Shown: positions 6,899 through 15,339 of the stretch, in pieces
Layout of the letters: each line of letters opens with the position of its first letter
Position numbering within the stretch: position 1 is the stretch's first letter
Assembly (NCBI GenBank): GCA_947649645.1
Contig: CANSSP010000023.1
Location: 1-46,197, forward strand
Reading direction: 5' to 3'
Source: an uncultured Roseburia sp.
Lineage (GTDB): Bacteria > Bacillota > Clostridia > Lachnospirales > Lachnospiraceae
Length of the DNA: 46,197 nucleotides
The notes under the pieces: model-generated
What the model was told of the DNA's origin: nothing
Database searches by the model: none
What the model saw: the letters and a program-made list of their open reading frames with translations, nothing else
Translations under genes and position numbers: made by a program

Positions 6899-9190
6899 TC
6901 ATCCCTGGGTACTGCCCTGTAATAGCCTCAGCACGGTCTCACCTGCCATATTTGCCTGCGCCATGACAGCAAAATCTGCCTGCTCAAGAATCTGATCGCA
7001 TGAAAATGCCACCATCTCCTCTGCTATATCGGCGTCCGAAAGCAGGCTTTCAGATGCCGATATATTCTCACCTGTAATGGCATTGGCCGCATACAGATGC
7101 TCGAGCGCATTCTGGTATCTGCCATAGCGGCTTCTTTGTGCAGAAACATAGCCGATAGCCCGGTCGCACAATGAGATTACTTCTTCCGCACCTTTATGGC
7201 TCAGCACATTCAGAATCGCATTTTTGCCAAAAACTGCTGTGGTGCGCATATCGGCGTAATCAATTCGAAAACAGTTCCCACTGTATGCGCCCACTTGCAG
7301 ACGGATGAAGCCTTTTCTGACCGCTGAGGCTCCGCCTGTTCCGCCGCCGGAAGGCGGTGCATTTCCACCCGTCTGCCCATCCAGCTTGAGAAACCATGCA
7401 TCCGTGTTTCCTTTGCCTTTATCCGTAAGATCCCCATCATTGGAGCTGCTGTTGCCGCCGAGCAGAATATCGCCGTTTTCACTTTCAAACATAAGGTTGA
7501 AAGTGTCGTTTCCGCTTCCGCCATGAATTTCATCCCAGATAATGTCACCGGAGTCCTTGTCAATCATAAATACCCAGGCATTAACTCCGGAATACCCAGG
7601 CTTCGAGGTTACATCTCCGTCCATTGCGCCCGCTCTTCCGGCAATGACAAAACCATTTTCTGTTTCAACAACGCAGCTGCCTGCATCGTCTTTGCTGCTT
7701 CCATATGATCTGCTCCAGACAGGGGTCAGGTTTTTGTCCAGCTTCATGACCCAGATATTATCGCCGTGTGACTCGTCAGTTGAGGGTGCGTCTGTTCCGA
7801 CAGTATCCGAGATTCTGGCCGTTCCGACCACGATATACTCCCCGGCAGCAGTTTCTATAATCTGGCTGATGGTTTCTCCGCTGTTGTGATACTGGCCGGG
7901 AGCATGATCGTCCCCGAACCGTAATATCTTTTCGACATTTCCATTCCTGTCAAACTTCGTAATAAAGGAACTGTGACTGCCGTTTCCGATGACTTCCACC
8001 GGCGGCCTGTCAATACTGCCATCGTTGTTGCTCTGCACAAAATCCGTCGTGAGTGTATAATTTCCGCCGATGTATCCGCCATCCGATGTGGGATAGAGCC
8101 GGGCGATCTGTTCGTTCCCGCTGCCGCCGACCCGATATGCCTTTTTCTCAAAAGCATCATAATCATCATTCGGGTTGACCGAAGGATCAATCACCAGCAT
8201 GATTGCGTCCCGTCCGCCCAGTGCCTCTCCGCCTAAAGGATTGCCTCTCCCGTCTTTGATACCATTTCCATCAAATGACTGAATGGAAAGAAAAACATGT
8301 CCGCTGCCGTCCTGCATGAGAAACGCATTATTGATGTTGTTATCTGTGCCGGTACACTGAAACTGGTACGTCCATGCAATACCCCCGTCTGCATCCAGCT
8401 TTGTTAAAAAAGGACTCCCATTACTGTTTCCCGCTGCCAGATATCCACCGTCTGCCGTAGCAGTGATTGTATGAAAGTGTTCTTTTCCAGAAGTATCTAC
8501 TTTTGTCGTCCATAGAACCTCACCGTCCGTCCCGACCTTGGTGACCCATCCGCTCTTCTGCGCCCCTGTCGCTGAACCTGCGCCGTCCAGATCCTGATCG
8601 CTGCTGTTCGTGCTTCCGCAGAAAACAATGGTGCCATCGGCGTTATAGACGGCGCTGCTCAAAGTATCATCTCCGGAACCGCCATAAGTAGCGCGTTGCG
8701 AGAGTGCATCAGAAAAATTGCCATCTATCACGGATCCCGTGCCGCCACCTCCTCCCACAACGATTCCGGCCGTTTCTTCACAGAGCATATGATGTCCGTT
8801 AAAAGAGGTGCCATATGCGATTTTGTTTATTTCTACAGAGAGGGCATCAATCTCAAACTGGATTGCGATACGCTCCTCCAGTGTATTTGTATCATTCGCG
8901 GCCTGAACAGACAGCTCGCGAATCCGTTGTAAAATTTCATGCACCTCCTGCATTCCGCCTTCACCAACTTTCACAAAGCTGGTGCCGTCTTCTATATTCT
9001 CATTTGCCTGGGCCAGGCCGCGAATCTGCGCACGCATTTTCTGTGAAATCGAAAGCCCGGCCGCATCGTCCGCCGCACGATTGATACGATAGCCACTGGC
9101 GAGACGTTCGGATGTCCTGGCTTTACGGGCAGCAGTAATCTTTGACTGACGGGAAGCTCCCATGCCCTCCAGATTATGTTGAATAATCAT
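6899..9190 (-). CDS. Flagellin with a beta-propeller-like variable domain
   Basis: 763 residues from ATG 9190, with AAGGAG eight bases upstream; flagellins normally start with this short MIIQHNL-like segment. Residues 1-136 are a typical flagellin D0/D1 N-domain (RINRAADDAAGLSISQKMRA, ELSVQAANDTN). About 623-763 are the matching C-domain (SQRSRYGRYQNALEHL, ending VLRLLQG). Between them a Gly-rich linker leads into ~470 residues with about seven repeats of the form GGSGxD...DGGYIxxGxxxSxDGD...W-x-KLDxxG, as in bacterial seven-bladed propellers. Plain flagellins are 270-500 residues. The insert should form a surface lobe on the filament. No other flagellar gene is in the window. Confidence 0.85.
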   Translation of the reverse strand: MIIQHNLEGMGASRQSKITAARKARTSERLASGYRINRAADDAAGLSISQKMRAQIRGLAQANENIEDGTSFVKVGEGGMQEVHEILQRIRELSVQAANDTNTLEERIAIQFEIDALSVEINKIAYGTSFNGHHMLCEETAGIVVGGGGGTGSVIDGNFSDALSQRATYGGSGDDTLSSAVYNADGTIVFCGSTNSSDQDLDGAGSATGAQKSGWVTKVGTDGEVLWTTKVDTSGKEHFHTITATADGGYLAAGNSNGSPFLTKLDADGGIAWTYQFQCTGTDNNINNAFLMQDGSGHVFLSIQSFDGNGIKDGRGNPLGGEALGGRDAIMLVIDPSVNPNDDYDAFEKKAYRVGGSGNEQIARLYPTSDGGYIGGNYTLTTDFVQSNNDGSIDRPPVEVIGNGSHSSFITKFDRNGNVEKILRFGDDHAPGQYHNSGETISQIIETAAGEYIVVGTARISDTVGTDAPSTDESHGDNIWVMKLDKNLTPVWSRSYGSSKDDAGSCVVETENGFVIAGRAGAMDGDVTSKPGYSGVNAWVFMIDKDSGDIIWDEIHGGSGNDTFNLMFESENGDILLGGNSSSNDGDLTDKGKGNTDAWFLKLDGQTGGNAPPSGGGTGGASAVRKGFIRLQVGAYSGNCFRIDYADMRTTAVFGKNAILNVLSHKGAEEVISLCDRAIGYVSAQRSRYGRYQNALEHLYAANAITGENISASESLLSDADIAEEMVAFSCDQILEQADFAVMAQANMAGETVLRLLQGSTQG

Positions 9191-9258
9191 TGCATCTGCT
9201 CCTTTTCCATTCATTTGTCACAGGCAAACCTTTTTATAGTTGTCGCATTATCTTCTTA

Positions 9259-9286
9259 ATTATAGCAAAAAAATATTAGAAATCAA
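9259..9286 (-). promoter_or_regulatory. Sigma-A type promoter of the flagellin gene
   Basis: On the minus strand TTGATT (9281-9286) and TATAAT (9259-9264) are spaced by 16 bases, about 70 bases before the start codon. A flagellar sigma-28 pattern (TAAA and GCCGATAA) was not found, which is unusual for a flagellin. Confidence 0.6.
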
Positions 9287-9446
9287 GAAATTGCCACAAA
9301 TAACCGGAATTAAATTTCCAGTCACTTCTATAAAGCATATCCCCAAAACAATCACTCCTTTTCGCGTCTGAAACTTTTTCTGTTTGACTGCATATTCCAT
9401 CCGATTCTGCACATTCTAACTTATCATAAGAAATGAGGTGCCTGTC

Positions 9447-9659
9447 ATGAAAATCATGCTTAACCAGCTTTTAGACAATAGAAGAATATCACAGAACCAG
9501 CTCGCAAAAGACACAGGAATATCTGTTTCCACACTCAGAAATCTCAATCACAGCAGGACTTCGCGGATCAGCTTTGACGTTCTGGAGAAAATCTGTGCTT
9601 ATCTGGATTGCGGTGTGGGGGACATATTGTGTGCGGAGAAGGAACATGACACATTCTGA
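9447..9659 (+). CDS. Small Cro/CI-type HTH regulator
   Basis: 70 residues. ATG 9447 is preferred over the in-frame GTG at 9438 because GAGGTG lies six bases before it. The whole protein is one XRE-type helix-turn-helix: RRISQNQLAKDTGISVSTLRNL covers helices 1-3, followed by a short C-terminal stretch (YLDCGVGDILCAE) typical of the HTH_26 group. Such one-domain repressors often control a neighbouring mobile element, which fits the broken genes just downstream. It is divergent from the flagellin gene, and a role there cannot be excluded. Confidence 0.8.
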   Translation: MKIMLNQLLDNRRISQNQLAKDTGISVSTLRNLNHSRTSRISFDVLEKICAYLDCGVGDILCAEKEHDTF

Positions 9660-9680
9660 TTTATAAGACAGTAATCAGAA

Positions 9681-9700
9681 CCAGCCGGAAATCCGGCTGG
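9681..9700 (+). terminator. Hairpin after the small HTH gene
   Basis: CCAGCCGGA and TCCGGCTGG pair perfectly around AA, 21 bases after the stop codon. No T-run follows, so it is a weak terminator or a 3'-end stem. Confidence 0.4.
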
Positions 9701-9994
9701 CCTGACCACACGATACATACCAATCGCCTTCCGTCGTTCCATCCGACCGGAAAATGTTAAAAATATGTGCCAGACTGCATTGTTTCATTGATAGCCTTTT
9801 CCACATGCAGTCATTATAATAACATCATATATCAGGCAGCCCGATATCGGTTTTCCGACAACGCCGTGTACGAAAAGGAGCCTGTGACCCACGGCGGAGC
9901 CACGCTGCGGCTTGACGCCCACGGACCAGAGTGCAGCGGGACGCGCAAGCCCACTTAAAGTATCTGAGACATTTTCACACGAAAAGAGAAAAAC
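9701..9994. other. Gene-free stretch with a GC-rich block
   Basis: No gene is supported. Bases 9860-9955 are markedly GC-rich, with CACGGCGGAGCCACGC and CCCACGGACC, unlike the AT-rich DNA on both sides. Short open frames on both strands lack ribosome sites. It may be an imported scrap or a structured-RNA remnant. Confidence 0.25.
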
Positions 9995-10180
9995 ATGCAT
10001 TTGGGAAACAATTTATTTTTGGCCAGAAAAAAAGGACTGTCACAGGAGGATGTCAATTACGCTCCTATAGCTGCCTTTTCGGAATATTCCGTTTTTAGGA
10101 TTTCCTCATTTCTGATTGCCTGTGCTGCAGGTGCCATAGTATCTCTGATACTTTTTCGTCTATGCACTTCATCAGAACGC
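9995..10180 (+). pseudogene. XRE-family regulator remnant fused to a membrane segment
   Basis: From ATG 9995 the first 20 residues, MHLGNNLFLARKKGLSQEDV, are the usual beginning of an XRE regulator. The expected rest of the helix-turn-helix is missing. The frame jumps to a transmembrane stretch (SSFLIACAAGAIVSLILF) and then runs antisense into the recombinase fragment until a stop at 10387. This is best read as an internal deletion of a membrane-anchored HTH regulator. The ribosome site is poor (AAAGAG). Confidence 0.5.
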
Positions 10181-10414
10181 CGCCTGCCCCGGACACTTTG
10201 GAGAGACAATGACACGCCCTATTTTCCCTGCCCGGATATCATTCATCATATTTTCAAAGCCGGGACGGTTGATGTCCTTGCCCGAAAATCCTTTATCCGT
10301 ATATTCGATACAGGCTTCTCCGTGGATTTCGTATCTGCAATATTCAAGCTGGCTTTCTACCGATATGCTGTCCTTTTTTTCGATTGACTGTCTTGCATAT
10401 AATGCAACGTACAT
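10172..10414 (-). pseudogene. Serine recombinase N-terminal fragment
   Basis: 80 residues start at ATG 10414 behind a good AGGAGG site. The fragment has the resolvase N-terminal pattern: YARQSIEKKDSISVESQLEY with the catalytic Ser of RQS, a GFSGKDINRPGFENMM segment, and a beta-strand KIGRVIVS. It breaks off where relatives continue with a KLDRISR-like motif, and more than 400 residues of a large serine recombinase are missing. It marks a former site-specific integration, and its 3' end runs into the HTH remnant. Confidence 0.75.
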
Positions 10415-10652
10415 TCTATCTGCCTCCTATAAACGTAAGACGCATATCTACAAAACGATCATATCGTTTCCATGATTGCCGATGATCTGCAAAAAAGATA
10501 CCGATATGACGACCCAAACACATTTCTGGTTCTGAAAGACATCCTTGCCAATGTCTGTAAAAAGCAGAAAGCCAGAAAAGAACGTGTAAGCCTCCGTCAG
10601 CCGGCCGACGCCGGAAAGGGAGTCTGCAGCACAGCGCAGACCCCCTTTCTGC
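10415..10652 (+). other. Doubtful short frame between recombinase remnant and lacZ-type gene
   Basis: A plus-strand frame at 10472-10678 starts MIADDLQKRYRYDDPNTF and has a helical, lysine-rich first half. Its end reads through a hairpin and into the convergent beta-galactosidase gene, and there is no clear ribosome site. It may be the tail of a lost protein. I do not call it a gene. Confidence 0.2.
10614..10649. terminator. Strong hairpin behind the beta-galactosidase gene
   Basis: The arms GAAAGGGAGTCTGC (10614-10627) and GCAGACCCCCTTTC (10636-10649) pair with one mismatch, directly after the stop codon at 10653. No long T-run follows on either strand, so termination efficiency is uncertain. 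Confidence 0.5.
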
Positions 10653-13600
10653 CTAGATCCCGCGGAATGAAAATGTAAACCGCAATGGCTCTGTCACATC
10701 TATGTGATACTCCGGATGGACCGGAGCGCCCCAGCTGTCGTCCCCGCCTACGCCGATCTGGGCTTTTGCCGCACGCACAACGGTATAATGCACCTCGGGA
10801 AGCTCATACGCATGCGCGGCATTTTCCATCTCATGCGGCGTGTACGGCAATGCCGAAAAGGACAGTCCGTCTCCCGCAAAGAGCATGCCGCGTCCTTTTT
10901 TATCCGTCACCTTCGCATAGCGGACGCCAAGCTTATTTCCACATTCCTGCGGCACGAGATATTCCGCCATATTCTCAGACACAAGATTTTTAAACAGGCC
11001 CAGCCTTGCGCCCTTCTGCCGGTCCGCATAAGTTTCCTGCGGCCCCATCCCGTACCATTCCAGACTGTCGTAATCGGCGTTCAGCTTAAAGAGCATGCCA
11101 AACTCCGGCATATCACCGAGCTCTTTTACCGGATCATAGCAAAGCGTCGTCTCCACGGTTCCGTCACCGTGCACCGTATAAGTAACCTGGCACTCCGCCT
11201 TCGGCGTTGTCGGCAGTTCATAGAAATACGTAATCGCAACGCCATCTTCTTTCTCCTCCACTTCCGGAGCCTTCGCGGACGCTGCGGCATAAAGGCTCGC
11301 AATCTTCCACTGCGCCATCTTTGCAGACAGACGGCTTCCGCGGTCATTGTCCACAGGGGCCCGCCAGAAATTCGGCATCGGTATCTGTTCAATCATCTCG
11401 CGTCCCATATACCGGTAAGACACCAGACCGCCGTTCAGATAAGAAAACAGAACCTCAAAATGATCGCCCTTCACACCCAGATTGCACGTTCCATGAATTA
11501 CGCGCATGCGCTTCGCAGACAAAACAGATTCCCCCGCAGCCCACGGAAGCTTCTTTGCCGCCGGACAAACCGGAAATACCTTCTGTCCGAACGCAACCTC
11601 ATGCCCCGCAGCCGCCCAGAGCATCTCCTCCCTTAGACACATCGAGACGGTCACGGCATACTCCGCGCCGGACCGGTCTGCGGCAATGCGGTCGATAAAC
11701 GCCTCAGGGAGCGGATACGTCTTTGAAGAAAGCGGTTTTACATCTGTCTCCGCCCTCTCTCTGCCGGTCAGAACACCATTTCTGAGCAAAAGAACAAAAC
11801 AGTCAAACCGTCCGGTGTCCGAAAACAGATTCTTGTTTGTAACCGTAAAATTATTTTCATCGAAAGAAATACGGATATTCTGATAATTAAATTTTACCTC
11901 CTGCATCTTTGGCGACGGTCTGCGTCCTCCACCATAACAGATACCGTTTCCACTGAAACTATAGTCCGTCGGGCGCTCCAGAAAATCTCCGCCGTATGCC
12001 TGGAACGCCTTCCCGTACCGGTCTTTTTTCAGAATGGACTGATCGATATAATCCCAGATAAATCCGCCCTGATAACGCGGCTCTGTGTCAGTCAGATCCG
12101 TATATTTGTGCATCGCCCCGCAGGAATTACCCATGGCATGCGTATACTCACAGCAGATAAACGGTTTTTCCTTCTGCCGCTCCAGATGTTTTTTGATATG
12201 TTCCACAGTCGAATACATCTGACTCTCGATATCACTGCTGTCATTATAACGGCGATCGTTGCGGACGCCCTCATAGTGCACCAGACGGTCCGGGTCAAGC
12301 TGACGGAATTTCTCCGACATCTGATAGATCACTTTTCCCCCAAAGGACTCATTTCCGCAGGACCAGAGCAGAATGGACGGGTGATTTTTGTCCCTCTGAT
12401 AACAGGAATTGACACGGTCCAGCATCCGGGCCGTCCATTTTTCGTTGTCTCCCGGCACAATGCTCTCCATCGGCACGCACTTGCGGCCCACGGCTGCGTC
12501 CCAGGTCCCGTGAGACTCTAAGTTATTCTCGGCGATCATATAGATTCCGTACCGGTCGCACAGCTCATACACACCGGTTCCCTCCGGGTAATGGCTCGTG
12601 CGGATGGCGTTGATATTGTTCTGTTTCATCGTCACAATATCTTTTATCGTCTCCTCCATCGTGACGGAGCGTCCCGTCAGCGAACTGAACTCATGGCGGT
12701 TCACCCCTTTAAAGACAATCCGCTTTCCGTTAAGGCACATAATCCCGTCCCGCAGTTCAAAGCGCCGGAAACCGATCTTCACCGATAACACCTCTGTCTG
12801 CTTTCCGTCCCTGTCATAAACCTCCATCTGCAGTTCATAAAGGGCTGGTATCTCCGCACTCCAGAGCTTTGGCCCTTTCACCGGGTACGAAAAACAGCAC
12901 TCCGCTTCCAGTGTCTCCTCGGCCTCCAGAACAGGCGTTTTAAGACAGCCGCCGAAAAGACTGTCCGTCCGGTCCATGCACCCCCTGTCCAGAAGGCGGA
13001 TGCGCACACTTCCGGTCACTTCCTTTTCCGCAATCCCCCCAAGCACACCAAGTTCCACAATCAGTCTCGCGTCGGAAAGATTCTCCTCCACAACCGGGCG
13101 CACTTTAAGATCCTGCACATGCACCTTCGGCGCCATATAAAGATACACACTCCGGAAAATACCGGAAAAACGGTAAAAATCCTGGTCTTCGCACCAGCTT
13201 CCGATCGTCCACTGATAAACTTTTACGGCCAGCTTGTTCTCTCCCGCGCGCACAAACGGGGTCAGTTCAAACTCGGACGGCGTGAACGTATCCTCGCTGT
13301 ATCCCACATAATTTCCGTTGAGCCAGAGAGCGAATCCGCTCTCGACGCCCTGGAACGAGACAAAAATCCGCTCTCCTTCCCACTCCTCGGGAAGGGTAAA
13401 ATATTTCACATAGCAGGCTGTCGGATTATATTCTTCCGGTATCTCCTCCGTCCAGATTTCCTCCCGCCCGTCCCACGGATACTGGGTATTGACATACTGC
13501 GGCGTTCCGTAGCCTTCCATCTGGATATGCGCCGGAACACGAATATCCTCCCAGCTCCTGCAGTCGTAGGAATCCTTCTCAAACCCCGGTATGGTCTGGG

Positions 13601-13796
13601 CTTCATTCCTCGCATAATGAAATTTGAAACTACCGTCTAAAAAGAGGCGGAAACTGCTCCCCTCTCCCAGCCCCACACAGTGGCGCTCTCCCACTTCCTC
13701 CCAGTCCTTAAAGCAGACATGGTCCGAATGAGCCGGAATACGATTTTCTTTGAAAAATTCCGGATCCTTAAGTCTGTTCACATCAAATTCTCCCAT
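10653..13796 (-). CDS. lacZ: LacZ-type beta-galactosidase (GH2)
   Basis: 1047 residues from ATG 13796, with GGGAG seven bases upstream. This is the size and domain order of LacZ-type GH2 enzymes: sugar-binding jelly roll, Ig-like domain, TIM barrel, second Ig domain and C-terminal beta-sandwich. Acid/base Glu483 lies in LLWSCGNESFGG and nucleophile Glu550 in FICCEYTHAMGNS. RTSHYPEGTGVYELCD, NNLESHGTWD and GGFIWDYIDQ are family landmarks. There is no signal peptide, so it is cytoplasmic and hydrolyses imported lactose or other beta-galactosides. No transporter is adjacent. The promoter carries a 17-bp inverted repeat. Other GH2 specificities are less likely given the length and the EYTHAMGNS motif. 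Confidence 0.9.
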   Translation of the reverse strand: MGEFDVNRLKDPEFFKENRIPAHSDHVCFKDWEEVGERHCVGLGEGSSFRLFLDGSFKFHYARNEAQTIPGFEKDSYDCRSWEDIRVPAHIQMEGYGTPQYVNTQYPWDGREEIWTEEIPEEYNPTACYVKYFTLPEEWEGERIFVSFQGVESGFALWLNGNYVGYSEDTFTPSEFELTPFVRAGENKLAVKVYQWTIGSWCEDQDFYRFSGIFRSVYLYMAPKVHVQDLKVRPVVEENLSDARLIVELGVLGGIAEKEVTGSVRIRLLDRGCMDRTDSLFGGCLKTPVLEAEETLEAECCFSYPVKGPKLWSAEIPALYELQMEVYDRDGKQTEVLSVKIGFRRFELRDGIMCLNGKRIVFKGVNRHEFSSLTGRSVTMEETIKDIVTMKQNNINAIRTSHYPEGTGVYELCDRYGIYMIAENNLESHGTWDAAVGRKCVPMESIVPGDNEKWTARMLDRVNSCYQRDKNHPSILLWSCGNESFGGKVIYQMSEKFRQLDPDRLVHYEGVRNDRRYNDSSDIESQMYSTVEHIKKHLERQKEKPFICCEYTHAMGNSCGAMHKYTDLTDTEPRYQGGFIWDYIDQSILKKDRYGKAFQAYGGDFLERPTDYSFSGNGICYGGGRRPSPKMQEVKFNYQNIRISFDENNFTVTNKNLFSDTGRFDCFVLLLRNGVLTGRERAETDVKPLSSKTYPLPEAFIDRIAADRSGAEYAVTVSMCLREEMLWAAAGHEVAFGQKVFPVCPAAKKLPWAAGESVLSAKRMRVIHGTCNLGVKGDHFEVLFSYLNGGLVSYRYMGREMIEQIPMPNFWRAPVDNDRGSRLSAKMAQWKIASLYAAASAKAPEVEEKEDGVAITYFYELPTTPKAECQVTYTVHGDGTVETTLCYDPVKELGDMPEFGMLFKLNADYDSLEWYGMGPQETYADRQKGARLGLFKNLVSENMAEYLVPQECGNKLGVRYAKVTDKKGRGMLFAGDGLSFSALPYTPHEMENAAHAYELPEVHYTVVRAAKAQIGVGGDDSWGAPVHPEYHIDVTEPLRFTFSFRGI

Positions 13797-13840
13797 AGCT
13801 GTTCTCCCTGTCACATATTCTGATTCTCTGATTCCTTTTT

Positions 13841-13899
13841 ATTATATAACAGAAAATGCGTGTTTTGTACCCATATTTCCGCACAAAACACGCATTTTC
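13841..13899 (-). promoter_or_regulatory. Beta-galactosidase promoter with a 17-bp inverted repeat
   Basis: The -10 box TATAAT is at 13841-13846, 45 bases before the start codon. Just upstream are GAAAATGCGTGTTTTGT (13852-13868) and its exact inverse (13883-13899), separated by 14 bases. The near arm covers the spacer and the -35 area, where no good -35 hexamer is seen. This suits control by a dimeric regulator, either a repressor or an activator that makes up for the missing -35. Confidence 0.6.
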
Positions 13900-14101
13900 A
13901 ACCATATGACGATTACCCCGCCGACACAGGCCGGTTCATCGACTTCTGGAACTGAAAATGAAACAGGATCACGTCAAACGCAGACGAAATCAAAAGCTAC
14001 AGTGAAAAACTGTTGCTCAGAATCTCTCTGATATCGGGCTCAGTCATTTGTACACAAACTATATTGCCACTGAAAGCGGATTTGACAAGGCAGAATCCGG
14101 T

Positions 14102-14141
14102 AAAAAGCGGGAAACCAGCTTCAGACTGACTGGTTTCCCGC
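14102..14141 (-). terminator. Rho-independent terminator of the DUF6125-like gene
   Basis: GCGGGAAACCAG (14107-14118) and CTGGTTTCCCGC (14130-14141) form a perfect 12-bp stem, followed on the minus strand by TTTTT. The rest of 13900-14101 holds no supported gene. Confidence 0.85.
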
Positions 14142-14180
14142 ACTTTGCACACACTCGCGCGCGTCATGCTTTCGCGTAAT

Positions 14181-15239
14181 TTACTCCATACGCAGACGGT
14201 AACGACAGCAGACATCCTCCTTCGAACGCCGCGGCGGAATGGCAAGTATATCCACTTTCATATCCGGACTGTACATTTTCGCCGTCTCAATCATGGATGC
14301 CGGACAGACACTGTGGCAGTTTTTCTTGAGAATATCCGGACGGCCCAGCGCTTCCCACTGATTTACGGAGCAGCATTTGTTAAAACCAACATATCCCGTG
14401 TTGCGATCCGGCATCTCAAATGTCATCTCAAACGCCTTCCCTGGAAAAGAGGTCACATCAATCTGGATGTCTTTCATAAACGCTTCCACGGGCGTTGTGT
14501 CCCCCTCGTCCACATGCAGCCATTTGATCTTGATCTCCCGCACCTTGTCAAGCGCCTGATCGCTCCACAGATTCCATTGAATCGAAAACATCTCATCCAG
14601 CCCATACCGCATAATAACCTGCGTAGACCAGGCCTCAATGGCATTCAGGACAAATTCGTGACAGCCCAGATTCATATTAATCAGCCTCGCCTTCCCGCAG
14701 GATGCATACCTGTCATCCGGACGGAAGGGATTGAAAATGAGAATTTCTTTCCCCGGCTGTGGAAGCACCTCCACTGGAAATCCTTCCCACTCTTTTACGA
14801 TTTCCGGGATTTTCGGGAGAAGAATCATCTTCCACGCCGCAGCCTCGATTTCTTTCATAACGGCCTCACCCTTGCGCCTTGAAATCTCCGCCGCCCACAG
14901 ATTCATCAGAATCTCATAATACTCATGATCCGCCCAGAGCAGATTCAGCAGAGCCTCTTCCGAAAAATCGCTGAACCGCAGACCGGGACGGAACGGTCCG
15001 CTGTAGTCCGCGAGATTGGGACTATTCTCCAGGCAGATCTCTCCACGTGTATCTTTCTCCGAAATTTTATAAACTGCATTCTCATCCTCCACTGGAAACA
15101 CCTTATAATTCTCTTTGTCAATCTGAAACTGTACCGCGTTCGCCGTGCCCGCTTTCTCCTCAAATTTGCTGTAATCAACATCGAGATTCCGGATATCCTC
15201 CAGCGCCTTCAGATCTCTGTTTGTTTTGTTCTGTTCCAT
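14181..15239 (-). CDS. DUF6125-like cytosolic protein
   Basis: 352 residues, ATG 15239 with AAAGGAG six bases upstream. There is no signal peptide or membrane segment. The middle contains LNAIEAWSTQVIMRYGLDEMFSI-type helices. The C-terminal third carries a Cys/His pattern: Cys-Cys in FNKCCSVNQW, then CHSVCPASMIETA, a YSPDMKVDILAIPPRR segment, and CCRYRLRME at the very end. The pattern resembles DUF6125 proteins and the tail of L-2-amino-thiazoline-4-carboxylate hydrolase-like proteins, but I recognise this only by motif and the reaction is unknown. It has its own terminator and stands alone between the beta-galactosidase gene and the two-component genes. Confidence 0.55.
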   Translation of the reverse strand: MEQNKTNRDLKALEDIRNLDVDYSKFEEKAGTANAVQFQIDKENYKVFPVEDENAVYKISEKDTRGEICLENSPNLADYSGPFRPGLRFSDFSEEALLNLLWADHEYYEILMNLWAAEISRRKGEAVMKEIEAAAWKMILLPKIPEIVKEWEGFPVEVLPQPGKEILIFNPFRPDDRYASCGKARLINMNLGCHEFVLNAIEAWSTQVIMRYGLDEMFSIQWNLWSDQALDKVREIKIKWLHVDEGDTTPVEAFMKDIQIDVTSFPGKAFEMTFEMPDRNTGYVGFNKCCSVNQWEALGRPDILKKNCHSVCPASMIETAKMYSPDMKVDILAIPPRRSKEDVCCRYRLRME

Positions 15240-15272
15240 CCTGTTCTCCTTTCTCTCCTCTTACGGAATAAA

Positions 15273-15300
15273 ACTGTATTTTCTGTTTGCAAAATGCAGT
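15273..15300. promoter_or_regulatory. Interrupted palindrome upstream of the DUF6125-like gene
   Basis: ACTGTATTTT and AAAATGCAGT form ACTGNNTTTT/AAAANNCAGT half-sites around CTGTTTGC, about 35 bases before the start codon and just after a TATACT-like -10 box on the minus strand. It is a candidate operator; the regulator is unknown. Confidence 0.35.
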
Positions 15301-15339
15301 ATAATTCCGAAAGGTTGAACGAAAGTAAAAATCAGAAAA

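Noticed and set aside
9200..9300. Sigma-28 flagellar promoter for the flagellin gene
   Set aside because: No TAAA/GCCGATAA pair at proper spacing; a sigma-A type TTGATT/TATAAT pair is present instead.
9785..10000. Overlapping frames on both strands of the GC-rich block
   Set aside because: No ribosome sites; open frames are expected by chance in GC-rich DNA.
10704..11636. 310-residue plus-strand frame inside the beta-galactosidase gene
   Set aside because: Shadow of a well-supported GH2 enzyme, no start signal.
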